28,093 nucleotides of DNA, taken from contig JAFLJW010000443.1 of assembly GCA_022712815.1 (NCBI GenBank), positions 1 to 28,093 on the forward strand, in the 5' to 3' direction. Below, one piece after another: positions 15,601 to 25,578 of this stretch. This DNA is from Pseudodesulfovibrio sp. GTDB lineage: Bacteria > Desulfobacterota > Desulfovibrionia > Desulfovibrionales > Desulfovibrionaceae. The notes under the pieces were generated by a model that saw only the letters and a program-made list of their open reading frames with translations, made no database searches and had not been told where the DNA came from. Position numbers and translations under genes: made by a program. How positions within the stretch are numbered: the first letter of the stretch is position 1; every line of letters begins with the position of its first letter.

Positions 15601-16344
15601 ATGCATAAACGTTTATTTGTAGTGATTTTGGGTGCGCTCTTTCTTGTCGGGGCCTTGGCTGGATGCAATGCCAAAGTTCCCAAAGACGCTATGGCCTTTA
15701 GCCCTCAGACCCTTCAGGATCGCCAGTTGCAGTCACGACGCTTTGATTCAGGTGACGAGCTGTCCCTTATCGCGGCCTGCGGCGGCGTCTTGCAGGATCT
15801 TGGATATGCCATGGAGGAGAGCGATGCCGCCCTCGGTTTCATGCTTGGTTCCAAGACCCGCGAGGCCACTGACGGAGGTCAGATTGCGATGGCGCTTCTT
15901 GTGGCTGCCCTTGGGGGCGGGAATGTGCCGGTCGATAATCATCAGATCATTCGGGCGTCTATAGTGACCAGACCCATTTTTCAAAAGAAAGAAGGTGAAG
16001 CGCAACACGGGCTTTTGAGCGAAGAAAAAATCGTCGAGGTCACCAAGACTGTACATGATGCTTTGTATGAGTATCTCAATGACAGTTTCTCTGCTGAGGT
16101 CAGCGACAAGATTTCTGTGCGTCTTGCGGAAAAGACGGCGGAAAGCTTGCAGAAGGACCTTGAGATCATCAGCCTGATCAAAGGCACGGTCGGCTCGACC
16201 ATAATTCGTGTCACCTTCCAGAGAATAATTATTAATACCCAGGGGCAAATCTCCGCGCTTGAGTACATAAATTCAGCGGAAGTGTACCAGGACTTCTTCA
16301 ATAAACTCTCCCAGTCAGTGTTCCTGGAGGCACACAAGATATGA
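15601..16344 (+). CDS. Predicted lipoprotein, 247 aa, unknown function
   Basis: Signal sequence with lipobox LAGC (Cys22). I recognise no named family. The N-terminal half (LQSRRFD, VLQDLGYAMEESD) and C-terminus (VYQDFFNKLSQSVFLEAHKI) closely resemble the next gene (IQTRAFD, TLQDLGFVIDSAD, PYQQFFNSLSKAMFLDANDV). The ~100 residues between (about 90-190) are an insertion containing a hydrophobic stretch and a charged helical part. It lies 12 bases after the first lipoprotein gene and overlaps the next by 4 bp. Confidence 0.8.
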   Translation: MHKRLFVVILGALFLVGALAGCNAKVPKDAMAFSPQTLQDRQLQSRRFDSGDELSLIAACGGVLQDLGYAMEESDAALGFMLGSKTREATDGGQIAMALLVAALGGGNVPVDNHQIIRASIVTRPIFQKKEGEAQHGLLSEEKIVEVTKTVHDALYEYLNDSFSAEVSDKISVRLAEKTAESLQKDLEIISLIKGTVGSTIIRVTFQRIIINTQGQISALEYINSAEVYQDFFNKLSQSVFLEAHKI

Positions 16345-16757
16345 AAATAAAGCTCCTTATTCCCTTGTTCATTCTTCTGACAGCCCTTGTGGGTTGTCGT
16401 GCCGGACACCAGCAAGTGCTTGCCAGCGAAGGGTCCCAAGTCAAGCTTCGCAGCATCCAGACCCGGGCGTTTGACACCCCGGACAAGCGCAATACCCTGC
16501 GCAACTGCATTGCCACATTGCAAGATTTGGGTTTTGTCATTGATTCGGCGGACGACACTATCGGGACCATTTCGGCCACCAAATTGTCCGGCTACCGACT
16601 TCGGATGACGGTCTCTGTCCGGCCCCGTGGCGAGCAGATGATCGTGCGTGCCAATGCCGAGTACAACATGCAGGCCGTCGAGGACCCGGAACCCTATCAG
16701 CAATTCTTCAATTCCCTGTCAAAGGCCATGTTCCTTGATGCCAACGATGTGAATTGA
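16341..16757 (+). CDS. Predicted lipoprotein, 138 aa, paralogue of preceding gene
   Basis: Signal sequence with lipobox LVGC (Cys19). The mature part is a compact alpha/beta-looking domain (TLQDLGFVIDSADDTIGTI, LRMTVSVRPRG, IVRANAEYNM) ending in PYQQFFNSLSKAMFLDAN. It shares start and end blocks with the preceding lipoprotein but lacks its central insert. The ATG overlaps the previous stop (ATGA), so the pair is translationally coupled and the proteins may work together at the membrane. Function unknown. Confidence 0.8.
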   Translation: MKIKLLIPLFILLTALVGCRAGHQQVLASEGSQVKLRSIQTRAFDTPDKRNTLRNCIATLQDLGFVIDSADDTIGTISATKLSGYRLRMTVSVRPRGEQMIVRANAEYNMQAVEDPEPYQQFFNSLSKAMFLDANDVN

Positions 16758-16785
16758 CAACGCAAGCCAGACGTCTCACGGATAC

Positions 16786-16829
16786 AAAAAAGATCGGCCT
16801 TGGAGGATATTCCTCCAGGGCCGGTTTTC
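16786..16829 (+). terminator. Intrinsic terminator after lipoprotein operon
   Basis: TGGAGGA (16801-16807) pairs with TCCTCCA (16811-16817) around a 3-base loop, extended outward by CGGCC(T)/(G)GGCCG pairs, with A-run before and TTTTCT after. It closes the three-gene lipoprotein operon. Confidence 0.8.
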
Positions 16830-16899
16830 TATTGATCGTCCTTTCGAGCGAGGGTAAGCTGGTGAAAATTTTCAACCTCCGCTCAGGATTATACTTCTC

Positions 16900-19035
<2,136 letters not shown>

Positions 19036-19096
19036 AAAGAAGGACTACCTGAAATTGTCTTACCATTAAACCTCTTGGCAAAGCCAACACGGGATT

Positions 19097-19117
19097 CTTA
19101 AGGCCTTTGGCCTTAAG
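19097..19117. repeat. Perfect stem-loop palindrome (possible intergenic repeat element)
   Basis: CTTAAGGCC (19097-19105) and GGCCTTAAG (19109-19117) form a perfect 9-bp stem with a TTT loop, within ACCGGGAGGC-type flanking DNA. There is no T-run, so it is not a standard terminator; it resembles short palindromic repeat elements found between genes. Whether it recurs in the genome cannot be seen here. Confidence 0.4.
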
Positions 19118-19393
19118 CCCACCGGGAGGCAAAATCATCCGATAAATTCCGCTAAAAGCGGCTTCCTGTTTTGCTTTTCAATACTTTCAACCAACAACAA
19201 ATCTGCAAATTTAGATGAATTTGCCCTGATCTGTCCGATCAAGGCAAACGCACTTAATTTTGCCTTGTGAACCGGTTTTCTGGGGAAAAGGACTCCCGTT
19301 ATCACTTTTGTTTTTTTGAAAACAGTGTTCGCAAATTAATATGCGCTCGCCCTAGGCAGTGGAGTGGGAAAATTGACATGGGGCCATTCTGTT

Positions 19394-19412
19394 GATAATG
19401 AATTTCATAATC
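19394..19412. promoter_or_regulatory. Candidate Fur box
   Basis: GATAATGAATTTCATAATC matches 15 of 19 positions of the classical Fur consensus (GATAATGATAATCATTATC). It lies about 100 bp upstream of the TonB-system operon and overlaps the candidate -35 element at 19404, the usual geometry for iron-dependent repression. Confidence 0.65.
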
Positions 19413-19433
19413 ATTTGTTTTGGTAGCTATAAC
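19404..19433 (+). promoter_or_regulatory. Candidate sigma-70 promoter of TonB-system operon
   Basis: TTCATA (19404-19409) and TATAAC (19428-19433) are separated by 18 bases. The -10 differs from consensus at one position and the -35 at two. Predicted start of transcription is near 19440, about 70 bases before the first gene. Confidence 0.45.
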
Positions 19434-19509
19434 TGGGTAAAAAAACACATGTGAAACAGGGTTTCTCAAAAGAATACATAGACGATCTGTTCATTGCCAA
19501 GGAGTTTTC

Positions 19510-20265
19510 ATGTTGAAGTATATCTGGCTGAGTACGCTCATATTCTTTTCCACATCTGTCCCCGCGCTGGCAGTCCAGTCTGCAACGGCGGTCCATACGG
19601 GAGCCGTGCAAGGCATTGCCTCTGAGGCGACCGCTCAAAAAGAGTTCCAGCGATGGACAGATCAACGGGAAGAACTGTCTTCTGAAATCAGAGACATGAA
19701 AATGACTAATTCCTGGTTGGAGTTCCAGAATGCGAAGTATCAACGATATCTCGAAAAACAAAAAGCTGTCATTGCGGAATTGGAACGACGCAAAGTGGAA
19801 GCCCTGCGCATCCAAATGGAGTTGGAGCCATTCCTTGAAATCATAGTGGACAAACTTTCTGCACAGATTGCCGCAGATCTTCCTTTTTTAGAGGAAGAGA
19901 GGACACTGCGTATGACTTTTCTTCGCGACTCGCTTGATGATTATCATCTGGAATTAAGTGAAAAACTTCGTCGTGTCCTTGAAGCTCTTCAAATAGAGAC
20001 CGAGTATGGTCGGACCATTGAAACGGTTTCCTCTGAGCTGGATATTCAGGGTGTTTCCATGCAGGTGTCCATTTTTCGACTGGGCAGGACTGCTCTGTTT
20101 TACCAAACCGAAGACGCCTCATCCGCTGGCTTTTGGGATAGAAAAAACCAGAAATGGCAGCCCGCGGCTCAGGAATTCACCAGAGACATACGACGAGCAA
20201 AGGATATGGCTTCCCGCAAACGTGCGGTGGAACTGCTTTCCCTTCCCATAGGAGAAGCCCAGTGA
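19510..20265 (+). CDS. DUF3450 periplasmic protein of TonB system
   Basis: 251-residue exported protein of the DUF3450 family, found beside TtpC/ExbB/ExbD/TonB2 gene sets in marine proteobacteria. A signal peptide ends at about residue 21 (SVPALA). A long charged coiled coil follows (about 45-105), then a compact domain with LEPFLEIIVDKLSAQIAADLPFLEEER and a late IFRLGRTALFYQTED block. Likely a periplasmic partner of the ExbB complex. AAGGAG precedes the ATG. The stop overlaps the next gene by four bases (GTGA), so it is translationally coupled to the TtpC-like protein. Confidence 0.88.
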   Translation: MLKYIWLSTLIFFSTSVPALAVQSATAVHTGAVQGIASEATAQKEFQRWTDQREELSSEIRDMKMTNSWLEFQNAKYQRYLEKQKAVIAELERRKVEALRIQMELEPFLEIIVDKLSAQIAADLPFLEEERTLRMTFLRDSLDDYHLELSEKLRRVLEALQIETEYGRTIETVSSELDIQGVSMQVSIFRLGRTALFYQTEDASSAGFWDRKNQKWQPAAQEFTRDIRRAKDMASRKRAVELLSLPIGEAQ

Positions 20266-21680
20266 ACCGTTTTGCCCTTGCCCTTGTCGCAATATTTTTC
20301 ATCGTGTCTTCCGCTATCGCAAAACCCTGGACCCAGGTTGCACAAAGTGTCATGGCCGAAAAAGTGAGTTCTCAGGCCGATGCGGTTGAAACCCGCCAAA
20401 TTATCAAAAAACAAAAAGCGACTTTGACAAGCGAAGCTGTGGTCCTGAAAGACTCTGTCGCAAAAAAGCAAGCAACGTTCAATGCGCTGAAGGAGCAGTA
20501 TAATACCCTGCTGGAGCGAGAAAAGCAGCTTAAAGAGGAGCTTCTCGCGCAGGCCCATGAATTGAAGACCATTGACGGAACAATCCGCACCTCGGCGAAA
20601 CAGGCTCAGGACTACTTTCACGACAGCCTGACAACCACGGAATATCCGCAACGAACAGCTATACTTGAGGGTATTCTTAACCCGAAAAAATTCCCCGGAT
20701 TGAGCGGCATTCAGAACCTGCTCTCCCTGTATCTTGAGGAAATGAAAGCATCCGGAGAGATCGTTCATCGAGATGGACAATTTACGGATGTGGATGGATC
20801 AAACACAAAGGCCGAAATTGTTCGTATCGGAGCTTTCACGGCAGCGTTTCGGACCCCGGAAGGAGTGCTTGGCTTTCTTCGTCCCAAGACAAACGGCACG
20901 GGATTCGTTGCGGTGCAAGGCGATCCGGGCTGGAGCCTTTCTGGGCATATGGATGACTTTTTTGACGGAAAAAGCAATGTATTCCCAATAGATATTTCAA
21001 ACGGTGCAGCTCTGCGACGGCTTGCTCAAGAACAAAGAAGCATCATGGACTGGCTGTCCGCTGGAGGGCTGTTGGTTTGGCCCATCGTGCTTGTGGGCTT
21101 TATCGCCCTGATCCTGATTATCGAACGCTTTTACTCTCTCAGTCGAATCCGGGGCAACTCGGATCGCAATATGAAGCGTATTCTGGAAATGATCTTAACA
21201 GGGGATTGGAAAAAATGCAGACAGTTTTGCACAGATCAATCAAACTATCCCACCTGTCGAATCATCAGCCACACTCTCCAATACGTTGGCAATACACGAG
21301 AGATCATTGAAAACGCCTTTCAGGAAGCATTCCTGAAAGAACTTCCCATACTGGAACGTTTCCTGCCGACACTAGGGGTGCTGGCGGCAGTCGCACCTCT
21401 GCTGGGTTTGCTCGGTACGGTCACGGGCATGATAAACACCTTTCAGATCATCACACTCTACGGAACCGGTAATCCCCGCATGATGTCCGGCGGTATTTCC
21501 GAAGCATTGATAACAACCCAGCTGGGGCTTGCCGTAGCGGTTCCGATCATACTCCTGCACCATATCCTTGATCGTCGAGTGGACAAAATTGTCGGTGACA
21601 TGGAAGAAAAAGGAACCAGCTTTGCTCTCGCCCTCATGAAAAAAGGTCTCATAACCCAAAAAGCGGAGGGGGGGCAGTGA
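20262..21680 (+). CDS. TtpC-like long ExbB/MotA/TolQ proton-channel protein
   Basis: Inner-membrane protein of 472 residues. A signal peptide (about 1-20, ending SSAIA) is followed by a periplasmic coiled coil (about 40-110), a second periplasmic domain (about 120-255), and then an ExbB/TolQ proton-channel domain. That domain has a membrane helix at about 268-287 and two conserved helices (GVLAAVAPLLGLLGTVTGM and EALITTQLGLAVAVPIILL). This architecture matches TtpC of TonB2-type systems. The start is GTG 20262, with AGGAG eight bases upstream; the frame is open further upstream but inside the DUF3450 gene. It ends overlapping the short ExbB gene. Confidence 0.9.
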   Translation: MNRFALALVAIFFIVSSAIAKPWTQVAQSVMAEKVSSQADAVETRQIIKKQKATLTSEAVVLKDSVAKKQATFNALKEQYNTLLEREKQLKEELLAQAHELKTIDGTIRTSAKQAQDYFHDSLTTTEYPQRTAILEGILNPKKFPGLSGIQNLLSLYLEEMKASGEIVHRDGQFTDVDGSNTKAEIVRIGAFTAAFRTPEGVLGFLRPKTNGTGFVAVQGDPGWSLSGHMDDFFDGKSNVFPIDISNGAALRRLAQEQRSIMDWLSAGGLLVWPIVLVGFIALILIIERFYSLSRIRGNSDRNMKRILEMILTGDWKKCRQFCTDQSNYPTCRIISHTLQYVGNTREIIENAFQEAFLKELPILERFLPTLGVLAAVAPLLGLLGTVTGMINTFQIITLYGTGNPRMMSGGISEALITTQLGLAVAVPIILLHHILDRRVDKIVGDMEEKGTSFALALMKKGLITQKAEGGQ

Positions 21681-22306
21681 TGTTGCAGGACCTCGTTGAA
21701 AGACTAACTATTCATTTTCAGGCTGGCGGGGAAATCATGATTCCCCTGCTTTTGATTGCTCTGGTTATGTGGACCCTTGCCTTTGTTAAGTTTCGTCGAT
21801 TTTTGCGAGACAAACGGCGAGAAGTCTCCCCTGTGGAGTGCCTGAACGCATTCAACGGTACAGGCGTGCTCGGCAAGTCCGGATTGCCCCTGTGGCAATG
21901 GGACATACTCTCGCAGTACATGCAAAATCGTTGCGACGACCCGGAACTCAATCGCGAGATGCTCAAATCCATGCGCACTCGGCAAGGATCCAAGGTCATG
22001 CACCACATTGGGACCATTTTGATCCTGGCCGCTGTCGCGCCCCTCTTGGGGCTGCTGGGCACTGTAACCGGTATGATCAGTACATTTGATGTCATTTCCT
22101 CATTTGGTACAGGCAATGCCCGTGCGTTGGCCTCCGGGATTTCCGAAGCATTGGTCACAACCCAAAGCGGGTTGGTGGTTGCAGTGCCCGGGTTGCTACT
22201 TGGCAGTGTGCTCTATCGCCGCGCGGAAAAAACCAAGGCCCGCATGGAACTTTTCTGCATAGGTCTGCAAAATGCCACAGACGGCCAGTCCATAATCAGG
22301 GAGTAG
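21680..22306 (+). CDS. exbB: ExbB/TolQ-family proton-channel protein (short)
   Basis: Inner-membrane proton-channel subunit that with ExbD energises TonB; 208 residues from this ATG. The first membrane helix is at about 20-38 (MIPLLLIALVMWTLAF), and the conserved pair is GTILILAAVAPLLGLLGTVTGM and EALVTTQSGLVVAVPGLLL. A GTG at 21677, in frame and one codon earlier, is an equally possible start; GGAGG at 21665-21669 suits both. It overlaps the upstream stop, indicating coupling. This is the second ExbB-type protein of the operon; its channel helices are very close to those of the preceding gene. Confidence 0.93.
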   Translation: MLQDLVERLTIHFQAGGEIMIPLLLIALVMWTLAFVKFRRFLRDKRREVSPVECLNAFNGTGVLGKSGLPLWQWDILSQYMQNRCDDPELNREMLKSMRTRQGSKVMHHIGTILILAAVAPLLGLLGTVTGMISTFDVISSFGTGNARALASGISEALVTTQSGLVVAVPGLLLGSVLYRRAEKTKARMELFCIGLQNATDGQSIIRE

Positions 22307-22310
22307 TGTT

Positions 22311-22724
22311 TTGAAGAATATTCGACACAGCAGAGGGCGGCGGAGCAAAAAAAGCGAGATCAATATGACCCCGCTTATTGATATGGTTTTCATCCTGCTC
22401 ATCTTTTTCATCGTCACTACAAGCTTTGTTCGCGAGGCCGGAGTGGAAGTGGACAGGCCATCTGCCAATACAGCTGAAACCAAGACGAAAGCCAGCGTCA
22501 TCATGGGCCTGACAGATCAGGGACAGGTCTTTGTGGAAGGTCGTTCGCTGGATATCCGCTCGGTCCGTGCCTACATGGAACGGTTTCTTGCGGAAACACC
22601 GGATGGGTCTGCCATTATTGTCGCCGATAAGGCCAGCCTCACGGGTACACTGATCCAAGTCCTGGACCAATGCAGACTCGCCGGTGTGCAGGATGTTAGT
22701 GTGGCGGCAAGGAAACCACAATGA
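22311..22724 (+). CDS. exbD: ExbD/TolR-family protein
   Basis: 137-residue inner-membrane protein with one N-terminal membrane helix and a periplasmic domain. The essential proton-path aspartate is present as D24 in NMTPLIDMVFILL. The start codon is TTG at 22311, with AGGGAG seven bases upstream and no ATG nearby. The basic N-terminus (RHSRGRRSKKSE) faces the cytoplasm. It lies four bases after exbB and overlaps tonB by 4 bp. Confidence 0.93.
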   Translation: MKNIRHSRGRRSKKSEINMTPLIDMVFILLIFFIVTTSFVREAGVEVDRPSANTAETKTKASVIMGLTDQGQVFVEGRSLDIRSVRAYMERFLAETPDGSAIIVADKASLTGTLIQVLDQCRLAGVQDVSVAARKPQ

Positions 22725-23377
22725 TTCACAGGGCCTACAGAGTTGAAGAATACGCCACCAGTGCCATGCTGGCCGTTGTCGCTGTGGGTTTTATCAGCAT
22801 CGGCATTATTTTTCTGGCCGATGCGCACAAGCCGGAGCATGCTGAAATAGTTGAGGGAGCCATCAGGGTGTCCATGCCCAAACCAAAACCGCCGGAGGAG
22901 CAGCGGAAGCGGCTTGAAGAAAAAATCAAGCCGCCGGAAATGCTGCCCAAGAATTTTTCTGCACCAAAGGAGACAAAGGAAATCAGACCTGTCATGGATC
23001 TGCATGTTCCTTCTTTTTCAGCCGATGTACATCCGGCACTGACCGGTGGCACGCCTCTACCCGCAGGAGCCCTGGGAGGAATCGGCTTCAATCTTGACGA
23101 AGTGGATGAATCTCCGCAGGCACTTCGTTCGATTTCGCCGGAATATCCATTTGGTGCCAGGCGAAACCGCATGGAAGGGCAGGTTGTGGTTAGCATGCTG
23201 GTCACCAAAGAGGGAACACCTGCCAAACTTTCCATCCACTCTGCTGATCCGGCTGGAATCTTTGAAAAAGTTTCGTTGGCAGCAGCGAAACGCTGGCGTT
23301 TCAAACCAGGTCGCTATGCGGGAAAAAACGTGGACACATGGGTTCTTCTTCCCTTCAACTTCAAGATAACAGAATGA
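22721..23377 (+). CDS. tonB: TonB-family energy transducer
   Basis: 218-residue protein linking the ExbB/ExbD motor to outer-membrane receptors. A single N-terminal membrane helix (about 14-33) is followed by a Pro/Lys/Glu linker (MPKPKPPEEQRKRLEEKIKP) and a C-terminal TonB domain (SPEYPFGARRNRMEGQVVV, then AAAKRWRFKPGRYAGK). The proline region is shorter than in E. coli TonB, as in TonB2-type proteins. The SHLS-type membrane histidine of E. coli TonB is not evident. The ATG overlaps the exbD stop (ATGA), and the same overlap occurs with the TPR gene downstream. Confidence 0.92.
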   Translation: MIHRAYRVEEYATSAMLAVVAVGFISIGIIFLADAHKPEHAEIVEGAIRVSMPKPKPPEEQRKRLEEKIKPPEMLPKNFSAPKETKEIRPVMDLHVPSFSADVHPALTGGTPLPAGALGGIGFNLDEVDESPQALRSISPEYPFGARRNRMEGQVVVSMLVTKEGTPAKLSIHSADPAGIFEKVSLAAAKRWRFKPGRYAGKNVDTWVLLPFNFKITE

Positions 23378-24540
23378 AAACAATACGTATTCTTTTGCTG
23401 AGTTGTGTGCTCAGCACCTTTATATTTCCGGCGATGGTCTTTGCGGAAAAATTGCCGCCTGAGGCGCGACAGGCATTGTTCAAAACCCAAGTCCTCTTAA
23501 AAGAGAAAAAAGCTTTGGAGGCTGCGAGGATTCTTGACCAATATCTTGAAGTAACAACTGAAATCGCACCAGCTGAGGTGTACATCATGCTTGGATCAGC
23601 CCGGCATCAGGCCGGTGATAAAAAACGGACGCTCAAAGCGTTTCTCCTGGGCCATGAACGGTATCCGCAAAACGAACAGCTTTGTCTCAATAGCGCAGTT
23701 GTGCTGTACGAGCAGGAGCAATATTTCGAAGCAGGCAAGCTCTTTGAAAAGGCCTTCACCCTGGTTGTTCCGTCTAAGCCGGAGTTGCTCTATCAGGCTG
23801 GAGCCGCTTATTATTCGGGTGAAGACTACAAAAGAGCCGCTCAAGTGATGGGTACACTGGTTGCAATGCCTGTCGAGCAAAAAAAGGACTGGACACGACT
23901 CGCCATTCACTCGTTTATCGAAGCAGGACTTCTTGAGCGCGCGCAAAAGGTCTTGATGACATTGTTGAAAAAAGATCCGGGCGATGCCGCCTGCTGGAAA
24001 TTGCTGGCAAAGGTACACTTGGGCAGGGAACAATATGCTCAAGCCGCTGGTGCTCTTGGAGTAAGTTATCGACTCGAAAAATCTTCCGTAACAGAGATGG
24101 AACGGTTGGCCCGTCTCTATGTGTATGTCGACTCTCCCCTCAAAGCCGCAACCGCTCTGGAGCGCGCATACGGAACAAACAGGACGCTCGAACAAGCGAT
24201 GCGCATAGCTTCGCTCTATGCTTCCGCAGGTCGGATCGACAATGCCCTTGAGGCATTGGATCAATTTCCGCACGAGTCCATGAAACTGCTCCTTGAGAAA
24301 GCAAAAATTCTCTATCTTGCACGGCGGTTTGATGAGGCGAGCGCGGTGTTGTCCGCCAGTTTGAAATTGTCGCCCGGTAATGGCGAAGCACATTTTTACA
24401 GCGCACTCTGCGCCTGGGAACAAGAACACTGGAAAGCAGCCAGGCAGGAATTCAATTGCATTGCAAAAAACAAGATTTTTCAGAATCGTGCATCCAATGC
24501 ACTGGCAGCACTGGATGACCTGGAAAATGCCAAGTTTTAG
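23374..24540 (+). CDS. Periplasmic TPR-repeat protein of TonB system
   Basis: 388-residue exported protein. A signal peptide ends at about residue 24 (FPAMVFA), followed by about eight degenerate tetratricopeptide-like repeats across the whole length (for example ALEAARILDQYLE, YKRAAQVMGTLV, YAQAAGALGVSYRL, FDEASAVLSASLKLSPG). I chose ATG 23374, which overlaps the tonB stop (ATGA) and gives a proper signal peptide. TPR proteins occupy this position in other TtpC/TonB2 loci and are thought to be assembly or contact partners; the exact role here is inferred. Confidence 0.9.
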   Translation: MKTIRILLLSCVLSTFIFPAMVFAEKLPPEARQALFKTQVLLKEKKALEAARILDQYLEVTTEIAPAEVYIMLGSARHQAGDKKRTLKAFLLGHERYPQNEQLCLNSAVVLYEQEQYFEAGKLFEKAFTLVVPSKPELLYQAGAAYYSGEDYKRAAQVMGTLVAMPVEQKKDWTRLAIHSFIEAGLLERAQKVLMTLLKKDPGDAACWKLLAKVHLGREQYAQAAGALGVSYRLEKSSVTEMERLARLYVYVDSPLKAATALERAYGTNRTLEQAMRIASLYASAGRIDNALEALDQFPHESMKLLLEKAKILYLARRFDEASAVLSASLKLSPGNGEAHFYSALCAWEQEHWKAARQEFNCIAKNKIFQNRASNALAALDDLENAKF

Positions 24541-24615
24541 CCAAGGCAGGGTTGGTAGTCCGAAAATTGTTTCTAGCAGCAAGTTCAAACAAATCACCAC
24601 CGAGAGCAAAGGGTC

Positions 24616-25572
24616 ATGCTGAAAGGTTGCCTGCAAAATTGGATGCCGCCGATAGAATCTTCCATCCCCCGGGAAGGTTCTTGTGTGCTGCCTGATGTCA
24701 AACTCTTCGTACAGGATCTGCCAGCAAAGGAAAAACCGATTCCTTCGGCCTTTCATACATCCGAGGCACCAGTAGAATTCATCTATTGTCTCTCGGGAGG
24801 CATCCAGATATTTGCCACGGATTGTAAGGGCGACAAGGTTTATTCGCAGATCAGTGAAGGCAAGGGAACGGTCTTGCATCTTCCTCTTTGCAACGGCAGT
24901 TCCATCATAAAACCCGGATCACCACTACAGGTTGTTGCCCTGCAAATAAATCCGGCACATTTAGACCAGCTGGTTCATGCAACAGGATGCCCATTGCATC
25001 CGATACTCAAACGGATCGTGCAGGGCCGTCGAATTCCATGTTTTCTCCAAAACACCTTCTTGCCTCTGCCGATCCGACTTACGGTAGAGCAAATTCTCTC
25101 ATGCCCACCAGGCAAAGGCATGCAAAACATTTTTCTGGAATACAAAAAGATTGAACTGTTGTATCTTCAACTTAATCTGCTGAACTCCAGGCTCCTCAAG
25201 CTCAAGAATACAAACCAAAGAGAGATTAAAGCAGCCCATAATGCTCATAAAATGCTCATGGAGGACCTCGCGGCTCCACCCGGACTAGAGGAGCTGGCTG
25301 CACGGGTCGGGCTTAACCGGTCCCAGTTGAACAAGGTGTTTCGATCTGTATTCGGCGATACCGTATTTGGAGTGGTGCGACAGGTGCGGCTGGAGTGCGC
25401 GCGCAAGATGCTGGAAGGCGGAACCAGTAATGTTACTGAAGTTGCTTACGAATGCGGGTTTTCCAGCCCGAGCCATTTCACCAAGGCTTTTTCAGATCAT
25501 TTCAGCGTTAAGCCAAAACATTACCAGAAGTTATACCTGCAAAAGCAAATGGTTATGGAGAGCAACACCTGA
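24616..25572 (+). CDS. AraC-family transcriptional regulator
   Basis: 318-residue regulator. The N-terminal ~180 residues form a cupin-like sensor (PVEFIYCLSGGIQIFATD, then LQVVALQINPAHLDQLV). The C-terminal ~100 residues hold a full AraC double helix-turn-helix (LEELAARVGLNRSQLNKVFRS, then VTEVAYECGFSSPSHFTKAF and FSVKPKHYQKLY). The N-terminal pattern resembles PchR-type regulators that respond to ferric siderophores, which would suit the neighbouring iron-linked TonB operon, but this is tentative. AAAGGG lies close before the ATG. It begins 75 bases after the TPR gene and may be part of the same transcript. It is convergent with the barrel gene, six bases apart. Confidence 0.92.
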   Translation: MLKGCLQNWMPPIESSIPREGSCVLPDVKLFVQDLPAKEKPIPSAFHTSEAPVEFIYCLSGGIQIFATDCKGDKVYSQISEGKGTVLHLPLCNGSSIIKPGSPLQVVALQINPAHLDQLVHATGCPLHPILKRIVQGRRIPCFLQNTFLPLPIRLTVEQILSCPPGKGMQNIFLEYKKIELLYLQLNLLNSRLLKLKNTNQREIKAAHNAHKMLMEDLAAPPGLEELAARVGLNRSQLNKVFRSVFGDTVFGVVRQVRLECARKMLEGGTSNVTEVAYECGFSSPSHFTKAFSDHFSVKPKHYQKLYLQKQMVMESNT

Positions 25573-25578
25573 CTGCCA

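Larger units (their letters stand above)
19036..19509. other. Intergenic region with palindrome and Fur/promoter signals
   Basis: A 474-bp gap between tex and the TonB-system operon. It contains an interrupted palindrome at 19097-19117, a small GC stem at 19149-19161 (CCGC/GCGG), and further on the Fur-box and promoter candidates at 19394-19433. No open frame with coding character was seen. Confidence 0.65.

Noticed and set aside
23596..24879. Long open frame on the minus strand (427 codons) opposite the TPR gene
   Set aside because: It is antisense to a well-supported TPR gene, is rich in Cys/Phe/His in a way typical of shadow frames, and lacks a ribosome site or recognisable motif.
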